A stretch of 64,000 nucleotides of DNA from Cupriavidus consociatus (GTDB lineage: Bacteria > Pseudomonadota > Gammaproteobacteria > Burkholderiales > Burkholderiaceae), in the NCBI RefSeq assembly GCF_017814975.1, contig NZ_JAGIQA010000031.1, positions 1 to 64,000 of the forward strand. The letters run 5' to 3'. The notes below the pieces were generated by a model. That model saw nothing but the letters and a program-made list of their open reading frames with translations, ran no database searches and was not told the origin of the DNA. The position numbers and the translations under genes were made by a program. This document shows, piece after piece, positions 16,063 through 24,801 of this stretch; position 1 is the stretch's first letter; each line of letters begins with the position of its first letter.

Positions 16063-16135
16063 GGAGGCGGAGGTCGGAATCGAACCGGCGTACACGGCTT
16101 TGCAGGCCGCTGCATAACCACTCTGCCACCCCGCC
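16063..16135 (-). tRNA. tRNA-Cys (anticodon GCA)
   Basis: The gene has acceptor arms GGCGGGG / CTCCGCC, discriminator T as expected for Cys, encoded CCA, and anticodon loop CTGCAAA. It is the last tRNA of the minus-strand group pgsA-Gly-Gly-Cys. Confidence 0.95.
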
Positions 16136-16206
16136 AGGTGACGTGATGCTGGATTGTAGCCGCATTCAGCCGATGCTGCCGGCTGGCCTGTCACGGCACT
16201 TCAACC

Positions 16207-16236
16207 CAAACAAAAAGGGAAGCGTCGCTTCCCTTT
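16207..16236 (-). terminator. hairpin between tRNA-Gly and tRNA-Cys
   Basis: Arms AAAGGGAAG / CTTCCCTTT enclose CGTCG and are followed on the minus strand by TTTTTGTTT. It is a typical terminator and could end the Gly transcript or act as an RNA processing signal, because tRNA-Cys lies only 70 bases further on. Confidence 0.75.
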
Positions 16237-16242
16237 GGGGAT

Positions 16243-16318
16243 TGGAGCGGGAGACGAGTCTCGAACTCGCGACCTCAACCTTGGCAAGGTTGCGCTCTAC
16301 CAACTGAGCTACTCCCGC
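16243..16318 (-). tRNA. tRNA-Gly (anticodon GCC), copy 2
   Basis: This is a 76-base gene with CCA, acceptor GCGGGAG / CTCCCGC, and anticodon loop with GCC. It is identical over the tRNA to the copy at 16379. Confidence 0.96.
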
Positions 16319-16378
16319 GTACAACTTTTTGCTGCCAGCCCGGCCGGTGCCATGCACGTTGCCGAACCTTCCATAACC

Positions 16379-16454
16379 TGGAGCGGGAGACGAGTCTCGA
16401 ACTCGCGACCTCAACCTTGGCAAGGTTGCGCTCTACCAACTGAGCTACTCCCGC
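16379..16454 (-). tRNA. tRNA-Gly (anticodon GCC), copy 1
   Basis: This 76-base gene is identical to the copy 60 bases downstream, so the pair is a recent or gene-converted tandem duplication. It is the first tRNA after pgsA on the minus strand. Confidence 0.96.
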
Positions 16455-16626
16455 AGGGTACTGCACAAAAACTTTTTAAGGCATTTTGTTTCGCAATTTG
16501 CCGCTATCACACAACATCTTGCGCTAAACCCGCCTTATTTCGCTGCTTTCGTTTATGTCGTCAGCAACGAGAATGAGATTATGCAAAAAGCTCCTCTCTG
16601 CGTCAACACCTTTTTGGATTTTCTTT

Positions 16627-17226
16627 TCACTTCCGGGCGCCGGCACCCGCCACGACACTGCTGCGCTCCCGGATCTGCGGCCAGGCCAGCTTCATGTAAT
16701 AGATCATCGACCACAGCGTCAGCACAGCGGCCAGATAGATCATCCAGGTGCCCAGCACGTAGGCATCGAAGCCGAGCAGTTGACCGCTGAACAGCAGCAG
16801 GGGGATCGCGATCATCTGCACGGTGGTCTTGAGCTTGCCAAGGAAGTTCACCGCCACGCTCTTGGACGCGCCGATCTGCGCCATCCACTCACGCAGCGCC
16901 GAGATCGTGATCTCGCGCCCGATGATGACCAGCGCGATCAGGTCGGTGACCCGGTCCAGCGCCAGCAGCGACAGCAGCGCGGCCGTCACCATCAATTTGT
17001 CGGCGACCGGATCCAGGAATGCGCCGAACGACGAGGTCTGGTTCCACCGCCGCGCCAGGAAGCCGTCGAGCCAGTCCGTCACCGCGGCGATGATAAAGAA
17101 CGCCGCTGCCGTCAGGTTCTTGGTGTGCATGGGAAGCCATGCGTCGGGCAGGTAGAACACGCCCACCACCAGGGGAATCATGGCGACACGAAGCCAGGTC
17201 AGCAGGATCGGGATATTGAAAGGCAT
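16627..17226 (-). CDS. pgsA: CDP-diacylglycerol-glycerol-3-phosphate 3-phosphatidyltransferase
   Basis: This 199-residue inner-membrane enzyme makes phosphatidylglycerol phosphate. The CDP-alcohol phosphotransferase signature is complete: DWLDGFLARRWN then FGAFLDPVADK (pattern D-x2-DG-x2-AR-x8-G-x3-D-x3-D). The start MPFNIPILLTWLRV at 17226 is the usual family start; the frame is open upstream. It follows uvrC on the same strand with about 107 bases between, then leads to the tRNA-Gly/Cys genes. That order matches E. coli uvrC-pgsA-glyW-cysT. Confidence 0.95.
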   Translation of the reverse strand: MPFNIPILLTWLRVAMIPLVVGVFYLPDAWLPMHTKNLTAAAFFIIAAVTDWLDGFLARRWNQTSSFGAFLDPVADKLMVTAALLSLLALDRVTDLIALVIIGREITISALREWMAQIGASKSVAVNFLGKLKTTVQMIAIPLLLFSGQLLGFDAYVLGTWMIYLAAVLTLWSMIYYMKLAWPQIRERSSVVAGAGARK

Positions 17227-17333
17227 GGAGCTCGGGCGGCGGGGGAACGTGACCAATCCCGCGATTGTCGCCGATTTCCGGACCAATCGACCATCATTGG
17301 TCATTTTCGTGCCCGCGACAGCAACTGCCGGGG

Positions 17334-19445
17334 TCAATGCAACTGCCGGTAGATCTCCTCGGCCAGCCCGCGCGAGATGCCCTCTACGCTGGCCAGCTCG
17401 TCGATGCTGGCGGCCATCACGCCGCGCAGGCCGCCGAAGCGGGTCAGCAGCTTCTGGCGCCGGCGCGCGCCCACGCCTTCGATCTCTTCCAGGCGCGAGG
17501 TCGTGCGCGCCTTGGCCCGGCGCGCGCGCATGCCGGTGATGGCGAAGCGGTGGGCCTCGTCGCGGATCTGTGCCACCAGCATCAGCGCCGCGCTGCCCTG
17601 CCCCAGTTCCAGCGACGCTCGGCGGTCAGCGAACACCAGAGTTTCCAGGCCGACCTTGCGCCCCTCGCCCTTGGCCACGCCGACCAGCAGGCCGATATCG
17701 AGCCCCAGTTCCTCGAACACCTGGCGCGCCACCTCGACCTGGCCCTTGCCGCCGTCGATCAGCACGATCTGCGGCAACAGCGACGTGGCTTCGCTGCCTG
17801 CCTGCGCGCCGCCGTCTTCCTGCATCTGCTCGACCAGCTTCTGGTAGCGGCGCGTCAGCACCTGGCGCATGGCGGCATAGTCGTCGCCGGGGATGATGTC
17901 CTGGATGTTGTAGCGGCGATATTCGCTGTTCTGCATGTCATGGTGGTGATAAACCACGCACGACGCCTGCGTCGCCTCGCCGGCGGTATGGCTGATATCG
18001 AAGCACTCCACCCGCAGCAGCGCCAGGTCTTCCAGGTCGAGGCCGATGGTTTCCGCCAGCGCGCGCGTACGCCCTTCCTGGCTGCCCTGTTCGGCCAGCC
18101 TGCGCGCCAGCGCCAGCGCGGCGCCCTGCTGCGCCATCTCCAGCCACACCTTGCGCTGGCCCTGCGGCTGGCGCACCAGCGTCACCTTGCGGCCGGCATG
18201 CAGCGACAGCGCCTCCAGCACCGCACCATCGTCCGGCACATGGCTCACGACGATGATGGGCGGCGCCGGTTGCTCCAGGTAGTGCTGCACCATGAAGGCG
18301 GACAACACCCGCGCGGCGATGCGCTCGACGGTGAGCGGTAGCGTGGCTTCGGCGGCCTCGGCGGCGGCGGCTTCGTCCAGCGTGTCGCGCTGGTCGGCAT
18401 CCTCGACGATCAGCGCGGCCTCGTCGGCATGGGCCGGGAAATAGGCCTTGTCGCCGAGATGTCGGCCGCCGCGCACCATGGCCAGGTTGACGCAGGCGCG
18501 CCCGCCTTCCACCGCCACGGCCAGCACGTCGATATCGCGCGCCTGCCCGCCCACTTCCTCCACCGCCTGGCGCTTGAGCACGGTCGACAGCGCCGCGATC
18601 TGGTCGCGCACGGCGGCGGCCTGCTCGAACTCCAGCCGCTCGGCATGCTGCTCCATCTTGCCCTGCAGGCCTTCCAGCACTTCGGTCTGGCGGCCCTGCA
18701 GGAAGTGCGCCGCGTTGGCGACGTCACGCGCGTAGTCCTCTTCGCTGATGGCATTGACGCACGGGCCCGTGCACCGATGGATCTGGTGCAGCAGGCAGGG
18801 CCGCGTACGGTTGTTGAAGACGGTGTCCTCGCAAGTGCGCAACTGGAACACCTTCTGCAGGATCTGCATGCTCTCGCGCACCGCATAGGCGCTCGGGAAC
18901 GGGCCGAAGTACTGGTGCTTGCGGTCAGTGGCGCCGCGGTAGTACGCCATGCGCGGAAAGCGGTGCCCGGTCAGCTTGAGAAACGGGTACGACTTGTCGT
19001 CGCGAAACAGGATGTTGTAGCGCGGTGCCAGCGCCTTGATCAGGTTGTTCTCGAGCAGCAGTGCCTCGGCCTCGGTGCGCACCACCGTGGTCTCGATACG
19101 GGCGATGCGCGCGACCATCATCGCGATGCGCGGCGACAGCTGGGTCTTGGTGAAATAGCTCGAGACCCGCTTCTTCAGGTCGCGCGCCTTGCCGACGTAC
19201 AGCACATTGCCGGCGGCATCGAAATAGCGGTACACGCCGGGCAGGCCCGGCAGGCGCGAGATGACCGGCTTGGGGTCGAAGGGCTCCGGCGGCAGGTCGC
19301 CCCGAGCTTCGGCGGCGATCTCGGGCTGCACCTCAGCCGGAACTTGGGCCGGAACTTCGGCCGAACCTGCGACTGGAATTTCGGCCGGCGCTGCAGCCGC
19401 CACATCGGCCTCGGGTTTCGGTGAATCGGATTGCTGGTCGGACAT
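17334..19445 (-). CDS. uvrC: excinuclease ABC subunit C
   Basis: This 703-residue nuclease makes both incisions in nucleotide excision repair with UvrA and UvrB. The N-terminal GIY-YIG domain (GVYRYFDAAGNVLYVGKARD) starts near residue 68. A UVR segment follows, then the C-terminal RNase-H-like nuclease with VLIDGGKGQVEVA, then tandem helix-hairpin-helix motifs at the end. UvrC is usually about 610 residues. The extra length comes from an acidic Ala/Pro/Glu-rich head of about 60 residues and a mid-protein Ala/Glu-rich insert. The ATG at 19445 lacks a strong ribosome binding site, so the head could be shorter. Confidence 0.95.
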   Translation of the reverse strand: MSDQQSDSPKPEADVAAAAPAEIPVAGSAEVPAQVPAEVQPEIAAEARGDLPPEPFDPKPVISRLPGLPGVYRYFDAAGNVLYVGKARDLKKRVSSYFTKTQLSPRIAMMVARIARIETTVVRTEAEALLLENNLIKALAPRYNILFRDDKSYPFLKLTGHRFPRMAYYRGATDRKHQYFGPFPSAYAVRESMQILQKVFQLRTCEDTVFNNRTRPCLLHQIHRCTGPCVNAISEEDYARDVANAAHFLQGRQTEVLEGLQGKMEQHAERLEFEQAAAVRDQIAALSTVLKRQAVEEVGGQARDIDVLAVAVEGGRACVNLAMVRGGRHLGDKAYFPAHADEAALIVEDADQRDTLDEAAAAEAAEATLPLTVERIAARVLSAFMVQHYLEQPAPPIIVVSHVPDDGAVLEALSLHAGRKVTLVRQPQGQRKVWLEMAQQGAALALARRLAEQGSQEGRTRALAETIGLDLEDLALLRVECFDISHTAGEATQASCVVYHHHDMQNSEYRRYNIQDIIPGDDYAAMRQVLTRRYQKLVEQMQEDGGAQAGSEATSLLPQIVLIDGGKGQVEVARQVFEELGLDIGLLVGVAKGEGRKVGLETLVFADRRASLELGQGSAALMLVAQIRDEAHRFAITGMRARRAKARTTSRLEEIEGVGARRRQKLLTRFGGLRGVMAASIDELASVEGISRGLAEEIYRQLH

Positions 19446-19557
19446 TGGGGGACGGTGACCGCTTCACGGCCCGCGCGCAACAAAGTGGCGCGGCCTCTAA
19501 AATCGCAAGTTTAGAGCAATTCAGCGCGCATCCCGCTCGTGGGCGCCTTTACCCGCC

Positions 19558-20718
19558 ATGCCTATCCGCTCCTGGGACATCTTCTGCACCGTGATCGACA
19601 ATTTCGGCGACATCGGCGTCTGCTGGCGGTTGGCGCGCCAGCTCGCGCAGGAGCACGGGCACGTGGTGCGGCTATGGGTCGATGATCTGGCGAGCTTCGC
19701 GCGGCTGGCGCCTGAACTCGATACCGGAGCCACCGTGCAGCGCCTGGAGGGCGTGGAAATTCGTCCGTGGCGGCCGGGAGGCGACACTGACGTGGATGAC
19801 ACCGCCGGGGTGGCGCCACACGACGCCGTTATCGAAGCCTTCGCCTGCGAAGTGCCGCCAGCCTTCCTGGCGCGCATGGCCGCACGCGACCCCAGACCCG
19901 CCTGGATCAACCTGGAATACCTGAGCGCCGAGCCATGGGTGCGGGAGCACCATGCGATGCCCTCGCCTCATCCACGGCTGCCGCTGGTGAAGCACTTCTT
20001 CTTCCCCGGCTTCGAGTCCGGCACCGGCGGCCTGCTGCGGGAATCGATGCTGGGCGCGCAGCGCGCCGCCTTCCTCGGCGGCAAAGCCGGCCAGGCAGCC
20101 TTGTGGCATCGGCTAAGCGTGACGCCCCGGCCTGACGCACTGCGGGTAAGCCTGTTTGCCTATCGCAACCCGGCCCTGCCCGCGCTGCTGGAGCAATGGC
20201 GCGATAGCACCGAGCCGGTCCATTGCCTGGTGCCCGCCGGCCTGGCCGCTGACCAGGTCGCAGAATGGCTGGACGCGCCGCTGCGGATCGGCGACCCGGC
20301 CGAACGTGGCAGCCTGTGCGTGCAGCTGATCCCGTTCGTACGCCAGGAGCACTTCGACGAACTGCTGTGGGCCTGCGACCTGAACTTCGTACGAGGCGAG
20401 GACTCTTTCGTACGTGCGCAGTGGGCAGCCCGGCCACTCGTCTGGCATATCTATCCCCAGGACGATGCGGCACATCAGGTCAAGCTCGACGCCTGGCTCG
20501 ACCTGTTCCGCCAAAGCGGCGTGGCACCCGACGCGGCCGCAGCGTTGACGGGCTTCTGGCACGCCTGGAACGGCTATGGCGTCCCGGTCGAGTGGCCGCG
20601 CCTGCGAGCGCATCTGGCGGCACTTGCCGCAATCGCACCACGCTGGGAGCGACGCTTGCAGCATCCCGGAGATCTTGCCGCCAACCTGGTGGCGTTTTGC
20701 GAAAATCAGGTAAAATAA
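19558..20718 (+). CDS. earP: EF-P arginine rhamnosyltransferase EarP
   Basis: This 386-residue cytoplasmic GT-B enzyme transfers rhamnose from dTDP-rhamnose to a conserved arginine of elongation factor P. The diagnostic N-terminal motif WDIFCTVIDNFGDIGVCWRL carries the two catalytic aspartates. The C-terminal part holds LNFVRGEDSFVRAQWAARP, which binds the nucleotide sugar. It lies directly upstream of efp, whose product has the arginine target, so enzyme and substrate are encoded side by side. ATG 19558 matches the family start. It is divergent from uvrC. Confidence 0.95.
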   Translation: MPIRSWDIFCTVIDNFGDIGVCWRLARQLAQEHGHVVRLWVDDLASFARLAPELDTGATVQRLEGVEIRPWRPGGDTDVDDTAGVAPHDAVIEAFACEVPPAFLARMAARDPRPAWINLEYLSAEPWVREHHAMPSPHPRLPLVKHFFFPGFESGTGGLLRESMLGAQRAAFLGGKAGQAALWHRLSVTPRPDALRVSLFAYRNPALPALLEQWRDSTEPVHCLVPAGLAADQVAEWLDAPLRIGDPAERGSLCVQLIPFVRQEHFDELLWACDLNFVRGEDSFVRAQWAARPLVWHIYPQDDAAHQVKLDAWLDLFRQSGVAPDAAAALTGFWHAWNGYGVPVEWPRLRAHLAALAAIAPRWERRLQHPGDLAANLVAFCENQVK

Positions 20719-20931
20719 CCGGTTGATCCAAATGGCGACCGGGCCGGAGAACCAGGTCCTCTCCCAAGCGTCGAACGCGTGGGATGAAGACCTGAATGCA
20801 AGCTGAGCACGGGGTCGCGAGCGCGTGGATACGGGCTTTCGGCGGAGCATCTGGCCGATCGCAGCGGTAATGCCGGCAGCGCGCCTTCGCCATTCCAAAT
20901 TCCTACTTTCTTATTCAGGAAAACAGTTCAG

Positions 20932-21492
20932 ATGAAAATCGCACAGGAACTCCGCGTCGGTAACGTGTTCATGATCGGCGGCGATCCGATGGTCGTGCAA
21001 AAGGCCGAGTACAACAAGTCGGGCCGCAACGCAGCCGTGGTCAAGATGAAGTACAAGAACCTGCTGACCGACGCCCCGGGCGAGTCGGTGTTCAAGGCCG
21101 ACGACAAGTTCGAAGTGGTGGTGCTGGAGCGCCGCGAGTGCACCTACTCGTACTTCGCCGACCCGATGTACGTGTTCATGGACACCGACTACAACCAGTA
21201 CGAAGTCGAGAAGGACAGCATGGGTGACTCGCTGAACTACCTCGAAGACGGCATGAACGTTGAAGTCGTGTTCTACAACGACAAGGCCATCTCGGTCGAA
21301 ATGCCGACCACGCTGGTCCGCGAGATCGTCTACACCGAGCCGGCTGTCAAGGGCGACACCTCGTCGGGCAAGGTGCTCAAGGGCGCCAAGATCAACACCG
21401 GCTTCGAACTGCAAGTGCCGCTGTTCTGCAACATCGGCGACAAGATCGAAATCGACACCCGTACCGGCGAATACCGCAGCCGCGCCAACTAA
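20932..21492 (+). CDS. efp: elongation factor P, arginine-32 type
   Basis: This 186-residue translation factor relieves ribosome stalling at polyproline stretches. It has three beta-barrel domains. The tip of the first domain reads KAEYNKSGRNAAV, with Arg32 where enteric EF-P has Lys34, as expected for EarP-dependent rhamnosylation. The C-terminus includes GDKIEIDTRTGEYRSRA, typical of EF-P. The ATG at 20932 follows AGGAAAAC. The 213-base gap after earP has no gene but contains an inverted-repeat-rich leader (about 20740-20790), so efp may have its own promoter. Confidence 0.97.
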   Translation: MKIAQELRVGNVFMIGGDPMVVQKAEYNKSGRNAAVVKMKYKNLLTDAPGESVFKADDKFEVVVLERRECTYSYFADPMYVFMDTDYNQYEVEKDSMGDSLNYLEDGMNVEVVFYNDKAISVEMPTTLVREIVYTEPAVKGDTSSGKVLKGAKINTGFELQVPLFCNIGDKIEIDTRTGEYRSRAN

Positions 21493-21534
21493 GGCGTACG
21501 CAAGGTCCCGGCTGGCACAGCGGGACCGGCAAGG

Positions 21535-21561
21535 AAAAAAGGCAGCCTCGGCTGCCTTTTT
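21535..21561. terminator. bidirectional terminator between efp and nagZ
   Basis: The stem AAAAAGGCAGC / GCTGCCTTTTT encloses loop CTCG, with A and T runs on both sides that let it end both convergent transcripts. A second hairpin (GGTCCCG / CGGGACC, about 21504-21527) precedes it. Confidence 0.9.
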
Positions 21562-21583
21562 CTGTTTCTGTACACTCAGCGGA

Positions 21584-22651
21584 TCAGCCGAGCAGCTCGA
21601 ACTCGTGCAGTGTGCGCAGCGCGGCGCGGTATTCGCCTTCGCCCTGCAGCTTGTTCCAGTCCATCGGCTTGCGGCGCGGGAACAGCTTGCGGACGCGGCG
21701 CTGCGAGGCCTTGTCGATGCCCGCGTCAAGTTCGGTCAGCAGCTGGTCGGCGCGATCCGGGTGGTTGCAGATCAGCACCATGTCGCAGCCGGCCGTCAGC
21801 GCGGCGCGCGCGGCCTCGGTCACGTTGCCGGCCACGCTGGCGCCCTCCATGCTGAGGTCGTCGCTGAAGATCACACCCTCGAAGCCTAGTTGCGCACGCA
21901 GCACGTCCTGCAGCCAGTAGCGCGAAAAGCCGGCCGGATTCGGGTCGACCTTGGGATAGATCACGTGCGCCGGCATCACCGACGACAGGCCCAGGCCCAG
22001 CCATTCGTACGGACGCGCGTCATGTTCGAGGATCTCGTCCAGCGTGCGCTCGTCGACCGGGATCGCCACGTGCGAGTCAGCCTCGACATAGCCGTGGCCG
22101 GGGAAGTGCTTGCCGCAGTTGCTCATGCCGGCCAGCAGCAGGCCGTGGTTGAGGTGGCCGGACAGCATCGTCACCACGCGCGGGTCGGCATGGAAGGCGC
22201 GGTCGCCGATCACGGCACTGCGCCCGTAGTCGAGATCCAGCACCGGCGTGAAGCTGAAGTCGATGTCACAGGCGCGCAGCTCGGCCGCCAGCACGTAGCC
22301 GCATGCCACCGCAGCGCGCGTCGCCGCCAGTACATCGCGGTCCCACAGCTCGCCCAGCCTATGCATCGCCGGCAAATGGGTAAAGCCATCGGTCTTGCAG
22401 CGCTGCACGCGGCCGCCTTCATGGTCGATGCAGATCAGCACGTCGTCGCGCACCGCGCGGATTGCGCGCGTCAGCGCCTGCAGCTGCGCGCGCGATTCGA
22501 AGTTGCGAGCGAACAGGATCACGCCGCCGGTCAGCGGATGCGCGATGCGGCGCGCATCGTCGGTATCGAGCTGCTTGCCGACGACGTCGAGGACCACCGG
22601 GCCCGGCCGCTTGCCGGAGTTCTTCTTTGACATTGAAGGGGTTGGATTCAC
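21584..22651 (-). CDS. nagZ: beta-N-acetylhexosaminidase NagZ
   Basis: This 355-residue cytoplasmic family 3 glycosidase removes GlcNAc from muropeptides during cell-wall recycling. Signatures are ICIDHEGGRVQR and KHFPGHGYVEADSH, the latter carrying the catalytic His/Asp dyad loop, with FSDDLSMEGA downstream for the nucleophile. The longest plausible start is GTG 22651, whose bases overlap the acpS stop (GTGA). ATG 22633 (MSKKNSGKR) is an alternative. It is the last gene of the 23-gene minus-strand run. Confidence 0.94.
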   Translation of the reverse strand: MNPTPSMSKKNSGKRPGPVVLDVVGKQLDTDDARRIAHPLTGGVILFARNFESRAQLQALTRAIRAVRDDVLICIDHEGGRVQRCKTDGFTHLPAMHRLGELWDRDVLAATRAAVACGYVLAAELRACDIDFSFTPVLDLDYGRSAVIGDRAFHADPRVVTMLSGHLNHGLLLAGMSNCGKHFPGHGYVEADSHVAIPVDERTLDEILEHDARPYEWLGLGLSSVMPAHVIYPKVDPNPAGFSRYWLQDVLRAQLGFEGVIFSDDLSMEGASVAGNVTEAARAALTAGCDMVLICNHPDRADQLLTELDAGIDKASQRRVRKLFPRRKPMDWNKLQGEGEYRAALRTLHEFELLG

Positions 22652-23070
22652 AAGTCTTTGGTTTGAGGAGCTACCTCGCCGATGCGCTCGGCAATGGCGA
22701 AGGCGACTGCATAGTCATGTTCGTCACTGACACTGACCCGCACGGTGAGGCCGCGTTCCGCGAGCCATGCTGCCAGTTCTCCGTGGCATACCGGCGAAGG
22801 CTCGCCCGAAGGCAGGTTCATCAGCTCCATCGCGCGCCACGTCATCGGCCAGCGCATACCAAGGCCGATGGCCTTGGAAAAGGCTTCCTTGGCGGCAAAG
22901 CGCGTGGACAGGAAGGCGAGTCCGCGCTTCTCGGAACGCGCCTTGCGCGCGTGGTATTTGGCCAGCTCGTTCGGTCCTAGCACCTTTTCCGCGAAGCGGC
23001 CATGGGTGCGTTCCATCACGCCCTGCACGCGGGCGATCTGGATGATGTCGGTGCCGACGCCGTAGATCAC
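22648..23070 (-). CDS. acpS: holo-[acyl-carrier-protein] synthase
   Basis: This 140-residue enzyme transfers 4'-phosphopantetheine from CoA to the serine of acyl carrier protein (target gene acpP at 36385). Motifs are YGVGTDIIQIARV at the start and FLSTRFAAKEAFSKAIG in the middle, with the Mg-binding Asp and Glu. The start is GTG 23070, overlapping the pdxJ stop by GTGA; the stop in turn overlaps nagZ. The length is typical. The gene order pdxJ-acpS is widely conserved in proteobacteria. Confidence 0.94.
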   Translation of the reverse strand: MIYGVGTDIIQIARVQGVMERTHGRFAEKVLGPNELAKYHARKARSEKRGLAFLSTRFAAKEAFSKAIGLGMRWPMTWRAMELMNLPSGEPSPVCHGELAAWLAERGLTVRVSVSDEHDYAVAFAIAERIGEVAPQTKDL

Positions 23071-23849
23071 GCCGGCGCGCCTGCGACGGGATATCGGGTG
23101 CCCAGGCGCGCGGCCACCATGATGGCCTTCATCTCGCGCACCGCGTTCTGCCAGCCGACGAACACCGCATGCGCGACGATGGCGTGGCCGATGTTCAGTT
23201 CCTTGATGCCGGGCAGCGCCGCGATGGGCTGTACATTGGTGTAGTGCAGGCCGTGTCCGGCGTTGACCACCAGCCCGTGCTTCAGGCCCGCGTCGACACC
23301 TTCCGCGATGCGGCGGAATTCCGCCGCCTGCTGGTCGGGCGCATGCGCATCGGCATAGGCGCCGGTATGCAGCTCGATCACCGGCGCACCGCACGCGGCC
23401 GCGGCGGCGATCTGGTCAGGGTCGGCATCGATGAACAGCGACACGCGGATGCCGGCGCCGGCCAGTTGCGCGCAGGCGGCCTTGACCTGCTCGAAGCGCC
23501 CGGCCACGTCGAGGCCGCCTTCGGTGGTCACTTCCTCGCGGCGCTCGGGCACCAGGCATACGTCCTGCGGACGGATCTCGCAAGCAATATCGAGCATCTC
23601 CTGCGTGATCGCGCATTCCAGGTTCATGCGCGTGGCGAGTTGCGGGCGCAGCGCGCGCACGTCGGCGTCGCGGATATGGCGGCGATCCTCGCGCAGGTGC
23701 AGCGTGATCAGGTCCGCGCCGGCTTCCTCGGCCTGCAACGCGGCCTGGATGGGGTCGGGATACACGGTGCCGCGCGCGTTGCGCAGCGTAGCCACGTGGT
23801 CGATATTGACGCCAAGGTCGATGACGCCCGGATTTGCGTGGAAGATCAT
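23067..23849 (-). CDS. pdxJ: pyridoxine 5'-phosphate synthase
   Basis: This 260-residue TIM-barrel enzyme condenses 3-amino-2-oxopropyl phosphate with deoxyxylulose 5-phosphate in vitamin B6 synthesis. Signatures are LGVNIDHVATLRNARG near the N-terminus, ITLHLREDRRHI and NAGHGLHYTNV, all carrying known active-site residues. The ATG at 23849 (MIFHANPGVIDLG) gives the family length. The same frame is open back into recO without coding character. The stop overlaps acpS by four bases. Confidence 0.95.
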   Translation of the reverse strand: MIFHANPGVIDLGVNIDHVATLRNARGTVYPDPIQAALQAEEAGADLITLHLREDRRHIRDADVRALRPQLATRMNLECAITQEMLDIACEIRPQDVCLVPERREEVTTEGGLDVAGRFEQVKAACAQLAGAGIRVSLFIDADPDQIAAAAACGAPVIELHTGAYADAHAPDQQAAEFRRIAEGVDAGLKHGLVVNAGHGLHYTNVQPIAALPGIKELNIGHAIVAHAVFVGWQNAVREMKAIMVAARLGTRYPVAGAPA

Positions 23850-23884
23850 GCGAGCAGGAGAGATTCGGATTGGAATGGGTTTGG

Positions 23885-24772
23885 TCACAGATACTGCAGG
23901 TCGATCAGTATCTGGCGCGTTTTCAGCGGTTCGCCTTGCAGATAATAATGCAGCAGGAAGCGCATCAGTGCCCGGCTTTGCGCCGCGGTCTGTGCGCGGC
24001 TGTAATCGTCCTGCGCCATGTCGAGCAGCGTCTGGCCCGACACCACCGGCCACGACGACGGGTCGCTCGGCTGGGCGCGGCGCACGCCGCGTTCGGGCTG
24101 GTAGACATAGTCGAGCCCCGGCTGCACGCGCTCCCCGGTGCTCAGGCACTGGTCGAAGCCCACCGCGAAGCCGGTGTCCTGCAGCAGCACGCGCTCGAAG
24201 CTGCGCAGCACCAGCCCGGCGGGCTCGCCGTGCGCCAGCCGCGTGAGCGTGGCCAGGTAGTGGCGGAACAGCACGGGGTACGCATCTTCGCGCGGGCAGA
24301 AGCGCATCAGCAGTTCGTTCAGGTAGAACGCGGACAGCAGCGCATCGCCCGCCAGCGGCGGCATGCCGCCGACCCATTCGGCCTTGGTCAGCGTCTTGAC
24401 CTCGCCGCGGCCGCTCCACGACACCGAAACCGGATGGAAATGCTGCAGCACCGCGCGCAGCGCCGAATGCGGGCGCTTGGCGCCCTTGGCCACCATCGAC
24501 ATGCGGCCATGGTCGCGCGTGAAGACATCGAGGATCAGGCTGGTCTCGCGATACGGCCAGGCATGCAGCACAAAGCCCGGCTGGTCGGCGACGCGCGACT
24601 CGGGCCGGGCCGGCACGATGCGCATGGCGCGGTCCATCATGGCCCGTGCCGCCGCATCGGACATGCCGGGCAGCGCCTTGCTGTCGAGCAGTTCGGCCGC
24701 CTCGTCCACCACAGGATCGGCGCGGCGGGCGCGGGGCGCCGGCGCGCGCGCGATGTCAGCCGTCTTGCTCAA
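23885..24772 (-). CDS. recO: DNA repair protein RecO
   Basis: This 295-residue protein helps RecR load RecA onto SSB-coated DNA. An N-terminal OB-fold is visible (GFVLHAWPYRETSLILDVFT, then GRMSMVAKGAKRPHSAL). A helical C-terminal part follows with FYLNELLMRFCPRED. The start is uncertain. TTG 24772, with AAAGG upstream and 29 bases after the era stop, gives a basic Ala/Arg-rich leader of about 75 residues before the OB-fold. ATG 24664 (MSDAAARAM) is an alternative giving 259 residues. It lies between era and pdxJ, as in many proteobacteria. Confidence 0.9.
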   Translation of the reverse strand: MSKTADIARAPAPRARRADPVVDEAAELLDSKALPGMSDAAARAMMDRAMRIVPARPESRVADQPGFVLHAWPYRETSLILDVFTRDHGRMSMVAKGAKRPHSALRAVLQHFHPVSVSWSGRGEVKTLTKAEWVGGMPPLAGDALLSAFYLNELLMRFCPREDAYPVLFRHYLATLTRLAHGEPAGLVLRSFERVLLQDTGFAVGFDQCLSTGERVQPGLDYVYQPERGVRRAQPSDPSSWPVVSGQTLLDMAQDDYSRAQTAAQSRALMRFLLHYYLQGEPLKTRQILIDLQYL

Positions 24773-24801
24773 TGGTCGCCCGCCTTTCGCTCGCAGTGCG
24801 G

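Noticed and set aside
16243..16454. Duplicate tRNA-Gly genes considered as phage or integrative element attachment repeats
   Set aside because: Both copies are complete tRNAs only 60 bases apart, and no integrase or foreign-looking genes lie between or beside them.
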